DNA of 14,313 bases, taken from assembly GCA_035275625.1 (NCBI GenBank), contig DATEMK010000261.1, positions 1 to 14,313 on the forward strand, written 5' to 3'. The DNA is from DATEMK01 sp035275625. GTDB lineage: Bacteria; Bacteroidota; Bacteroidia; AKYH767-A; OLB10. Shown piece by piece: positions 7,754-14,313 of the stretch (position 1 is the stretch's first letter; each line of letters starts with the position of its first letter). The position numbers and the translations under genes were made by a program. Under the pieces are notes generated by a model, which saw only the letters and a program-made list of their open reading frames with translations, was not told the DNA's origin and searched no databases.

Positions 7754-10700
7754 TTACTCCACCGCCACTTTGGTCTTCCAATTGTCCAGTGCTGATTTCA
7801 CTTCCAGCATATAAATACCTTTTGAAAGATGAGATACATTGAGATCATAAGTATTTAAACCTGCTGTTCCTGCTGCTGTTTCTGAAAGAACTGCTCTTCC
7901 GGAAACATCCATTAGCTGCAGCGTAAAGTCTGTGCTTTCTTTTAAGTTTATGCTCATCGTTACTTTATCATGAGCAGGATTCGGATAAACTGCCCATTGC
8001 CCATTGCCCATTGCCCACTGTTTTCCTTCTTCCCTGCATCCGGAGGAGAAAGGCTGTGAACGCACCGTGCTTGTTCCGCAGGTATTGCCTGCAGTTACAT
8101 TCACTGTTCCTGCTGCAGTTGCTCCCCAGGTGACATCAATGTTATTGGTTCCCTGTCCGGCAGTGATGGTTCCGTTTGAAGTCGTCCAGTTATAGATCGG
8201 CAATGGCGATACTGTAGCCACACTGAAGTTCACAAATCCCCCGGTACACCATATGGCAGGATTTGCAATAATACTTCCCGGTTGGTTCGGCTTCCCGGCT
8301 ATGGTGATGGTTCTTGCCGGGCTGTTTCCCGGTGTGCATGCTAACGTGCTGGCCACAACTGTTAAGGGGCCGCTGGTGAATAGCGGTCCAACGTCTAACA
8401 GGATCGTGTTACTTCCTTGTCCGCTGTTGATCGTTGTTCCTGCCGGATTAGTCCACGCATAGCTTGTAGCATTGGCAACGTTAGGAATTGAATACTGAAC
8501 TGTAGAGTTACAAATATTTGAGGTCGGTCCGATCATTGCTCCAGGTTGTCCGGGCAGGCTGGTTCCGGCTGTTTTGCATTTAGCAGCGCTTGATCCGCAT
8601 GCACTGGTAGCTGATACGCAAACCGGTGGTGCTCCTGTATATGGATTGGGAAAGCTTACTGTAATGGAGGGTGTATTGGTTCCTGAAGTGATCGTACATC
8701 CTGCCGGTACCGTCCAGTTATATCCTGTTGCTCCTGTTACCAGAGGAACAGAGAATACTATTCCTGTTGCTCCCGGGCATACTTTTGCCGGTCCTGTGAT
8801 GGTGCCGGGAACTGCCGGTGTGTTGCTGATTGTCATGCATCTCGGGGCGCTCGTGGAGGAGCCTCCGCATGCCAATGCTGCTGTTACACACAATTGACCG
8901 GAAGTGAATACTGCCGGGAACGTGACGGTTACATTTTGTGTTCCCTGTCCGCTGGTAATAGGCGTTGCCGATCCTGACAGGGTCCAGTTATAAACCGTGG
9001 CTCCCGCTGATGTTCCGCAACTGTAGCTCTTTACATCGTTTGCACATGCTACTGCATTTGCTGCCGGATTAATAGTTCCCGGTACGCTCACGATGCCTCT
9101 TACCCATGTACATTTGTTATTGGTGCTGCCGCAGCCGTTTACTCCCTGTAAGCATACGCTGTATCCTGAGCTTCCTGCCAATGCACCGAATTGTGCATAT
9201 ACTGTTGGTGAAGTAGTCTGGAAAGGAGCAGGTGAAAACGGTCCCCCGATGTTGGTGCTGTATAATACGGCTCCTGAATTAGTGCCTGTATTCCATGAAT
9301 AACGGATGTTTTGTCCCCCTATAGCAGTAGTGTTTATAAGCAATACTGTTCCCGAGCAGGCTTCCGGTGAGGATGGAGTCACAGGTCCGGCATTGTTGGT
9401 CGGGGGAGCGGTGCTCACAAATACGGTCGCTGTGCCTGATCCGGTGCCACCTGTCGGGCACGTTGTATTTCCAATGGAGGTTACCGTATATACCTGTGTT
9501 CCTGATACGGTGGGTGTGACGTTGACGTTAACCGGGTTGCCTGATGTAGTGGCTGTATAAGGTCCACCGCTTCCGCTGATGGTATAGGTCCATGGCCCGG
9601 TGCCGGTGAAGGCTAACGTCACCGTGGCTGGCTGGCTTAAGCAGATGTTATTGTTGCCGAAGTTGCTGATCGCGGCCGTGGGGGCAGCTATGACAGTCAC
9701 CGTATGATTGGTATTGGCTATACATCCGTGATCGTCTGTGATCTGCAGATCATATTGTCCTGCATCTGCTGCAGTAGCTGAGCTGATAGTAGGATTTTGA
9801 ACAGCAGGTACAGGCCCGTTAGGTCCTGTCCATGCATAACTGTAACCTGCAGTTCCCCCTGCCGGGGTAGAATTCAGGTTGATGTCTGTTCCTGTGCATA
9901 CAGGGCTGTTGCTGCCAGCGGCAACTGTCAGCGCTTCCGGCTCGGTGATGACTACAGAGAGTGTTGGTGTGGCTTCACAGCCATTGTCATCAATAACCGA
10001 TGCAGTATAAGTTCCTGCGGCTAAACCGCTGTATATTCCGTCAGTAGTAGAGTTTCCGTCAAGGTCAAAGAGATATGCCGGTGTTCCATTGCTTGCATCA
10101 ATATCCACTGATCCGTCAGGCACTCCGTTACACGATACATTTGTTTGTGTTGCTATGGAAAGAACCGGGTTCGGATTGACCGCCACCGTATGGCTGGACG
10201 TTGCAGTGCAGCCCAGGGAATTGGTTACCGTTAATGTATAAGTACCGGCATTTGCAGCAGTTGCCCCGCTTATTATGGGATTTTGTGAGGAAGAGCTGAA
10301 TGACGGTCCGCTCCATGACCAACTGTTGCCTGAACTTTGTCCGCTTGCATTGTTACTGCCGAATAATGTTAATGACATTCCCGTACATACAGGGGCGTTA
10401 CTTGAGGCAAGCGGATTTGGTGGATCCAGTATCGTAACCGTTACAAGTGTTCTTGACGGACTAGCACAACTTCCGTTCAAACCTTCTGCATAAAAGCTAT
10501 ACGTTCCGGGAGTACTGGAATTTGGTAAAACAGAAGTGCCAATTGGATTAAAAGGAATTCCTGTGCCTTGAAAGTTTCCGCCAGAAGCATCGCTATACCA
10601 ATTAAGGGTAACCGGTTGTCCAACACTGTAATTAATCGTTAAAGTAGCTGATGTAGGCGGATGAAAATTAGCCTCTATAGCTGATGTATTGTCATTAACA

Positions 10701-13636
10701 TAATCCCAATATAATAAGTTTACTGTCCCACCCCCAACATTTATATTTGCTACATTAACATTTCGCGTATAATTAAAAGTTCCCGGGCTATCTTGGGATC
10801 CTGTTCCTTTTACCGCAGTAAGTTGCGCTGCACCACTCAATCCTAATCTTACATCGGATCTCCATGAATTACCATTGGCAGTTATGTTTGGCAAAGCAAG
10901 TGTTGCACTTGTCACTACAGCTCCTGCGGGCAAAGCTGCCATTGAAGTTGTCGAAATAATAATACCGGGAGCCGAATTTGTTTCGGCAGGCTGGGTTGGA
11001 AGATTAAAGGTTACTATAACACTACCGGGAGTTGAGCTAGTAGAAGTTGAAACAGCAGATATTGTTCCTGTGCCACCGGGACAAATACTAAGATTTTCCG
11101 GGTTAGCAGGAGTTGTAGCACCCGCACCGACCACCGTTGTAATTACATTGGAGTTTGCATCTACACAATATTGTGCAGACCTTTTAACTTGGATGTAATA
11201 AGTTCCCGGAGCCGGGGCTGCAGGGGTATAAGAAGCATTTGTTGCACCTGCGATATCGGCAAAAGGTCCTCCAACTCCTGTAGTTGAAGATTGCCACTGG
11301 TAACTTCCCGACCCTCCGCTTACGCTATAAGATAATGAAGCGCCTGTACATCCGCTGGAGGGTCCGCTAGCAGTTCCGCCCACAGGGGGTGTAAGGCATG
11401 GCGGTGATGCAGCTATTGTTAAATTATCCATGCTGCAATTATCTCCAAATCCCGAATGAAATTTAAAACCAACATAAACGGTTGGCTGATTTCCAGCACC
11501 GGAAGGCAATGTAATTGTTTTTAATTTCCATTGATTGGTTCCTGCTGGCAGAGTACCATCATGACGCGGCACAAATTGCACATCAATCCAGGTTGACCCA
11601 TTAAGGGAATATTGAACTGTTACACCTTCGGTTGCATACTGTCCTGTGACATAAGCGGTATTGTTGTCATTATTCCAATAGAAAAGTGCATCAACACTTG
11701 GTGTCCCTGTAGTTGTGATAGCTTTTGATACCAACCTGGTTTCCCTGTTATTTGCAATGGAGAAAGAATTCCAGAAAACGTAGTGAGTGCCTTCCTGCGG
11801 GAGAGTAGTGGGATTATTGGAACTTGTTACATAGTCAATGTCAGCGGTTCCTGTTATATATTGAAAGGACCAGCAGAGGGGTATGGTAGCGCTGTTAAAT
11901 CCTTCACTATATGGGAGTGTTGCGTTGCCACAAGGAGTACTAAATGAATAAGGACCTGCCCACGAACTGTTTCCGTCTATGCCTCCACATATAGAACGAA
12001 CGTATAAATAGTAAGTAGTACTGGAGCTTAATGAAACAGCTACTGAGGTTGCTCCTGTCGGTGTTCCTGAACCAGAAGGCGTAGTGCTGACAGTAGAAAC
12101 TACGTATTCATAACCGTTAGCGGGAGGCGATGCAGGCGCTGTCCAGCTTATTGTAGCACCTGAGCCGGTAACACCAGTTGCGGTAAGGCCTGTCGGAGGA
12201 AGGCATGTGGGCAAATTTTCAACCAAAAAATCATCAATGCCTACGGATCTTGAATTTGCGTTTCCTGTAGTAGTTCCTTCTGCAATAATGTAAAAAGTGG
12301 CAGCGGTATTAAATGATAATGGAATATCTGCTGTATAATTATACCAGCCTGCTACAGGTACAACCGGTATGCCTGTAATTAAAGTTTGCACATCTAATAA
12401 TGTTGTTGGTGCACCGGTTAAATTAGGTGTAGTGTTTACATAAAACTTGACTCTGTCATTAGCAACTCCTAAACTGTTTCTGTAAATCCAGACATTGATT
12501 CTCACACCTTGTGTCGGCTGGGCATTTAAATTAAATGGCGGACTTATAAGCAAGGCTTGTGATGCAGCAGCCTGAACATTTTTTACAGCCATGCCTGCTC
12601 CTGTATGGGGCGTAAAAATACTACTGCCATCATTGGCGGCAAAGGTCCAGTTTTGAGTGTTTGATACCAGCGCAAGGGTCCAGCATGATGGAGGTGTTGT
12701 GCCCACAACGTTAAAGCCCTCGCTGAAAGGTACTGTGGTAATTAAAGTGCAAAGCGTCATAAATGAATATGACGGGGTCCATGAACTGGTCAGGGAAGTG
12801 CACATAGAACGAACGAATAAATAATAAGTGGTATTGGCGCTTAACCCGCTAACCGGAACTGATGTCCCGGCAGCGGGAGTCCCGGATCCGCCAGGTGTTA
12901 TGTTTGACGTGGATACAACATATTCATAACCGTTTGCAGGCGGAGATGCAGGCGCTGTCCAGCCTACAGTGGCACTGTTGTTTGTAATAGAACTTGCGGT
13001 TAATCCCGTAGGAGGATTGCAGCCTGGTATGGCAGTAGCGGTTACGCTTATATTATCAACAACAAAGCCGGGAATGTTTTTGGTTGCGCCATCATTTATC
13101 CATCTGAAACCAAGGTATACCGTAGCTGCATTATCTAAAGCTGCCGGGAGCGCTAAATTGGTAACAGTTTGAGTTGTAGATTGTAAATTATACGTTGTCG
13201 GCAAATCCGTCCAGCTTGTACCATTTGTTGAGTAAGCTACTTTTCCATAATCAGCAGCATTTCCAATTGACTTCCATGAAAAATTCAGTAACAAAGTGGC
13301 ATACCCTGATGCCGAAAATGTTTTGTAGGCAATTCGATTATCTGGATTGACAGCATAATCACAAAGGTTTGCAAGGCTACCTCTGCAAAGGAACAAGGAT
13401 TTTCCTGTAATAGCGCAACTAGGATTACCGATTGCCCACAATGTATTTCCGGATACTACATCAACCTGTGTCCAGCCGCCAATTGGTAACAGAGCTGTAG
13501 TGGCTACGCCTTCAAAGTCTTCTGTAAAAATTGTTTGCGCTTTCACATCACCCAAAAGACAGGTAATTGTCAATAAGGCGAGAAAACTGGTTTTCGCGCA
13601 TAACAGAAATTTCAGAGAGTAAATGTGTTTTCGCAT
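7754..13636 (-). CDS. Giant T9SS-secreted modular adhesin (about 1960 aa)
   Basis: The domain order, with approximate residues, is: signal peptide ending VKAQ (1-34); jelly-roll/MAM-like module opening TEDFEG (35-205); fibronectin III (206-296); second jelly-roll module opening FSEGFN (297-475); second fibronectin III (476-570); third jelly-roll module (571-748); Ig-like domain with YQWQSS (750-840); an Ig-like domain interrupted by a nested beta domain (845-1050); further PKD/Ig-like units ending AGTYTLTVTNSLGC; a SprB-type repeat (SCNGVPDGS to DDNGC, about 1168-1233); more Ig/PKD units; four tandem PKD-like repeats of about 90 residues (1518-1869); and a T9SS type A sorting domain from YPNP (about 1885) to the C-terminus, with the SGR, LSKGIY and WKTKV blocks. 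It should cross the outer membrane through T9SS and be anchored or released after sorting-domain cleavage, acting in adhesion or matrix binding. No catalytic motif is seen. The start at 13636 gives a normal signal peptide; the frame is open to 13756 but without sense. Confidence 0.92.
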   Translation of the reverse strand: MRKHIYSLKFLLCAKTSFLALLTITCLLGDVKAQTIFTEDFEGVATTALLPIGGWTQVDVVSGNTLWAIGNPSCAITGKSLFLCRGSLANLCDYAVNPDNRIAYKTFSASGYATLLLNFSWKSIGNAADYGKVAYSTNGTSWTDLPTTYNLQSTTQTVTNLALPAALDNAATVYLGFRWINDGATKNIPGFVVDNISVTATAIPGCNPPTGLTASSITNNSATVGWTAPASPPANGYEYVVSTSNITPGGSGTPAAGTSVPVSGLSANTTYYLFVRSMCTSLTSSWTPSYSFMTLCTLITTVPFSEGFNVVGTTPPSCWTLALVSNTQNWTFAANDGSSIFTPHTGAGMAVKNVQAAASQALLISPPFNLNAQPTQGVRINVWIYRNSLGVANDRVKFYVNTTPNLTGAPTTLLDVQTLITGIPVVPVAGWYNYTADIPLSFNTAATFYIIAEGTTTGNANSRSVGIDDFLVENLPTCLPPTGLTATGVTGSGATISWTAPASPPANGYEYVVSTVSTTPSGSGTPTGATSVAVSLSSSTTYYLYVRSICGGIDGNSSWAGPYSFSTPCGNATLPYSEGFNSATIPLCWSFQYITGTADIDYVTSSNNPTTLPQEGTHYVFWNSFSIANNRETRLVSKAITTTGTPSVDALFYWNNDNNTAYVTGQYATEGVTVQYSLNGSTWIDVQFVPRHDGTLPAGTNQWKLKTITLPSGAGNQPTVYVGFKFHSGFGDNCSMDNLTIAASPPCLTPPVGGTASGPSSGCTGASLSYSVSGGSGSYQWQSSTTGVGGPFADIAGATNASYTPAAPAPGTYYIQVKRSAQYCVDANSNVITTVVGAGATTPANPENLSICPGGTGTISAVSTSTSSTPGSVIVTFNLPTQPAETNSAPGIIISTTSMAALPAGAVVTSATLALPNITANGNSWRSDVRLGLSGAAQLTAVKGTGSQDSPGTFNYTRNVNVANINVGGGTVNLLYWDYVNDNTSAIEANFHPPTSATLTINYSVGQPVTLNWYSDASGGNFQGTGIPFNPIGTSVLPNSSTPGTYSFYAEGLNGSCASPSRTLVTVTILDPPNPLASSNAPVCTGMSLTLFGSNNASGQSSGNSWSWSGPSFSSSSQNPIISGATAANAGTYTLTVTNSLGCTATSSHTVAVNPNPVLSIATQTNVSCNGVPDGSVDIDASNGTPAYLFDLDGNSTTDGIYSGLAAGTYTASVIDDNGCEATPTLSVVITEPEALTVAAGSNSPVCTGTDINLNSTPAGGTAGYSYAWTGPNGPVPAVQNPTISSATAADAGQYDLQITDDHGCIANTNHTVTVIAAPTAAISNFGNNNICLSQPATVTLAFTGTGPWTYTISGSGGPYTATTSGNPVNVNVTPTVSGTQVYTVTSIGNTTCPTGGTGSGTATVFVSTAPPTNNAGPVTPSSPEACSGTVLLINTTAIGGQNIRYSWNTGTNSGAVLYSTNIGGPFSPAPFQTTSPTVYAQFGALAGSSGYSVCLQGVNGCGSTNNKCTWVRGIVSVPGTINPAANAVACANDVKSYSCGTSAGATVYNWTLSGSATPITSGQGTQNVTVTFPAVFTSGQLCVTAALACGGSSTSAPRCMTISNTPAVPGTITGPAKVCPGATGIVFSVPLVTGATGYNWTVPAGCTITSGTNTPSITVSFPNPYTGAPPVCVSATSACGSSAAKCKTAGTSLPGQPGAMIGPTSNICNSTVQYSIPNVANATSYAWTNPAGTTINSGQGSNTILLDVGPLFTSGPLTVVASTLACTPGNSPARTITIAGKPNQPGSIIANPAIWCTGGFVNFSVATVSPLPIYNWTTSNGTITAGQGTNNIDVTWGATAAGTVNVTAGNTCGTSTVRSQPFSSGCREEGKQWAMGNGQWAVYPNPAHDKVTMSINLKESTDFTLQLMDVSGRAVLSETAAGTAGLNTYDLNVSHLSKGIYMLEVKSALDNWKTKVAVE
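7991..8020. repeat. Four tandem TGCCCAT heptamers inside the adhesin gene, at the sorting-domain junction
   Basis: TGCCCAT occurs at 7991-7997, 7998-8004 and 8005-8011, then TGCCCAC at 8012-8018, followed by TG. On the coding strand the tract encodes QWAMGNGQWAV, immediately before the YPNP that opens the sorting domain. A 7-nt unit is not a multiple of three, so any change of one or two copies shifts the frame. Reading the shifted frames by hand, one fewer copy reaches TAA ten codons after the tract, and one more copy reaches TGA nine codons after it. Both remove the sorting domain. Confidence 0.9.
8030..9085 (-). repeat. Four tandem PKD-like repeats in the adhesin, period about 265-273 nt
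   Basis: The units begin at about 9085 (VPGTINP), 8812 (VPGTITGP), 8550 (PGQPGAMIGP) and 8287 (NQPGSIIANP). Each holds a core of the form Y-x-W-T followed by ITSGQGT or a variant, then V-T-V and a C-G pair. Their DNA is also related: GTCCAGTTATA recurs at 8184, 8712 and 8982. The units have diverged, so they are an old tandem amplification and not a recent one. Confidence 0.8.
9935..10140 (-). other. SprB-type repeat unit within the adhesin
   Basis: The encoded segment runs from SCNGVPDGSVDI through GTPAYLFDLDGN and SGLAAGTYTASVIDDNGC to VVITEPEA. This fits the SprB repeat pattern: a Cys-Asn-Gly and Asp-Gly-Ser start, a central GxPxY, then AGTY and a DxNGC end. The repeat is named after the gliding adhesin SprB of Flavobacterium. 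Only one clear copy is visible, so it supports surface exposure and adhesion but does not by itself imply gliding. Confidence 0.7.
10610..11090 (-). other. Beta-rich domain nested inside an Ig-like unit of the adhesin
   Basis: The Ig-like unit begins PENLSICPGGTGTISA and resumes at VTLNWYSDASGGNFQGTG, ending GTYSFYAEGLNGSC. Between the halves lies an extra stretch of about 140 residues, including VIVTFNLPTQP, VTSATLALPNITANG, WRSDVRLGLSG and TSATLTINYS. In uninterrupted Bacteroidota Ig-like units the Cys-x-Gly start is joined almost directly to the LxWYxxxxGG strand. The inserted stretch looks like a jelly-roll or proprotein-convertase-P-like sandwich. Its DNA is AT-rich: 21 of 60 bases are G or C in 10681-10740, against 35 of 60 in 9421-9480. 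Confidence 0.55.
11930..13025 (-). repeat. Duplicated jelly-roll plus fibronectin III cassette in the adhesin
   Basis: Two fibronectin III modules at about 12755-13025 and 11930-12210 share PPTGLTA, then SATVGW/GATISW, WTAPASPPANGYEYVVST, GSGTP and TTYYL(F/Y)VRS(M/I)C at matching positions. Each is followed by a jelly-roll module opening with (F/Y)SEGFN. This indicates duplication of a two-domain cassette of roughly 0.8 kb. Synonymous and amino-acid differences are spread throughout, so it is not very recent. Confidence 0.8.
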
Positions 13637-14111
13637 GTTGTTTGGTTTTAGAATGTACGTAGTAATTATTTTTGATTTGTTGTTTAGCAAAACGTATTTT
13701 TCACACGAAATGAGGCGAAATAATTTCAAAACACATGGTTTGGTTATGTACTGCAATAGTATGAGGTGACCCTTGTTCAGCGGAACAGAGTAACAAATTT
13801 ATGAATAAAAAGTATTCCGTTAACCAAACGCTGAGAAAATTGCGAAAAAAGAGGTGAGCGTTATTAAACAAAAGGAGAAGACACAGATAGTTAAGTAAAG
13901 TGCTTGTAAAAAACTGCAGAACCGCGGATTCCCGGGGCCGCCAGCCATGATCACCTTCGCAATTTTGGAGGATATTATAATTTTCATCAGGTGGAATAAA
14001 TTTTTCCCGGCTTTTATTCAAATAAAAAAAGAAGCTGTCTCCATGAGACAGCTTCTTTTCAGATAAATAATCTTAAGCTTATTTCGGGCTAATTTTGAAT
14101 TTTAAACTACC
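13637..14111. other. 475-bp intergenic region without a convincing gene
   Basis: The region lies between the adhesin start and the stop of the next T9SS cargo gene, both on the minus strand. It contains the terminator at 14021-14059, a GC-rich patch of about 40 nt near 13920-13962, a small TGTTC-AGCG-GAACA hairpin (about 13772-13785) and, presumably, the adhesin promoter. TACGTTTTG on the minus strand (about 13691-13699) is close to the -7 consensus but not exact. An open frame of 106 codons (13701-14021, minus) has no recognisable domain and runs through these elements, so I do not call it. Confidence 0.6.
14021..14059 (-). terminator. Intrinsic terminator of the right-edge T9SS cargo gene
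   Basis: The arms AAAAGAAGCTGTCT (14027-14040) and AGACAGCTTCTTTT (14046-14059) form a perfect 14-bp stem with a 5-nt loop. Read on the minus strand, the stem runs into TTTTTTTATTTG, a good U-tract. It lies about 52 bp beyond the stop codon at 14112 and insulates that gene from the adhesin. Confidence 0.9.
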
Positions 14112-14313
14112 CTATTCCACCATCACTTTCGTCTTCCAGCTCTCGGAAGAGGATTGCACTTCCAGCGTGTAGATGCCTTTGGCAAAATTTTTCAGCTCCA
14201 TGTCATAAACATTCAGGCCTGCTGTCCCTTCATGGTCTTCTGAAAGGATCACCCTGCCGGAAATATCACGCAGCTTCATGTTGAATTGTTTGGCTTCTTT
14301 AACGTATATGCTC
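14112..14313 (-). CDS. Second T9SS cargo protein, C-terminal sorting domain only (N-terminus off window)
   Basis: The last 66 codons of a gene entering from the right edge encode a type A sorting domain. It shows LRDISGRVILSE, GTAGLNVYD, FAKGIYTLEV and the terminal WKTKVMVE. Hand alignment with the adhesin's C-terminus gives 36 identities over 66 positions without gaps, so the two domains are paralogues and should use the same T9SS. The YPNP-type start of the domain and all functional modules lie outside the window, so the protein's role cannot be stated. Translation ends at TAG (14112-14114) and a terminator follows. Confidence 0.9.
   Translation of the reverse strand, partial: SIYVKEAKQFNMKLRDISGRVILSEDHEGTAGLNVYDMELKNFAKGIYTLEVQSSSESWKTKVMVE

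Noticed and set aside
8574..8897. Plus-strand open frames opposite the adhesin (also 10875-11198 and others)
   Set aside because: They are antisense shadows of a low-complexity Gly/Thr/Pro/Ala-rich gene and have no independent coding signs.
8030..9085. CRISPR-like regular spacing
   Set aside because: The period of about 270 nt and the diverged units are protein-domain repeats in an open reading frame, not short direct repeats with spacers.
13637..13756. Longer start for the adhesin at 13756
   Set aside because: It would put 40 polar and mixed residues before a complete, normal signal peptide that begins at 13636. The extension is better read as an untranslated leader.
13740..13980. Possible tRNA or other structured RNA in the intergenic gap
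   Set aside because: I could not fold a cloverleaf or match any RNA family I know. Only short hairpins are visible.
13701..14021. Minus-strand open frame of 106 codons upstream of the adhesin
   Set aside because: It has no recognisable domain and no promoter or start context. It crosses the GC-rich patch and overlaps the U-tract of the terminator. It is most likely chance.

Overview
The window looks like a chromosome segment of an AT-rich member of the Bacteroidota, probably an environmental Chitinophagales/Sphingobacteriales/Flavobacteriales-type lineage. The clues are two C-terminal type IX secretion (T9SS) sorting domains, a TonB-dependent receptor with a carboxypeptidase-regulatory-like N-terminal domain, a SprB-type repeat, promoters of the Bacteroidota TTTG / TAnnTTTG kind and a lack of Shine-Dalgarno sequences. 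The genus cannot be fixed from the sequence alone. I see no rRNA, tRNA, CRISPR array or transposase.

Layout. Positions 1-1222 (minus, open at the left edge) hold a GT87-like polytopic membrane glycosyltransferase that begins with TTG, 37 bp behind a TonB-dependent outer-membrane receptor (1260-3575, minus). A 12-bp perfect hairpin separates that pair from a small EVE-domain gene (3657-4061, minus). The divergent space 4062-4254 holds a palindromic array of 7-nt units. Its right arm carries the -33 box of a consensus promoter for a secreted dienelactone-hydrolase-family protein (4255-5112, plus). Next is a patatin-like phospholipase fused to POTRA/Omp85-type sequence (about 5375-7669, plus), closed by a strong terminator at 7690-7728. 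Convergent to it is a giant T9SS-secreted modular adhesin of about 1960 residues (7754-13636, minus). A 475-bp gap without a convincing gene follows, with a good minus-strand terminator and a short GC-rich patch. The right edge holds the last 66 residues of a second T9SS cargo protein, whose sorting domain is a close paralogue of the adhesin's (14112-14313, minus).

Functionally this is a cell-envelope and secretion neighbourhood: outer-membrane uptake, membrane glycosylation, an outer-membrane or self-translocating lipase, an exported hydrolase and surface adhesins. The genes form several separate transcription units and do not make one obvious pathway. I did not find a new multi-gene system. 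The most unusual signals are (i) a 4-copy heptanucleotide tract placed exactly at the junction with the adhesin's secretion signal, where gain or loss of one unit removes that signal and stops translation within a few codons; (ii) the heptad palindrome that overlaps a promoter; and (iii) a domain nested inside an Ig-like fold of the adhesin.
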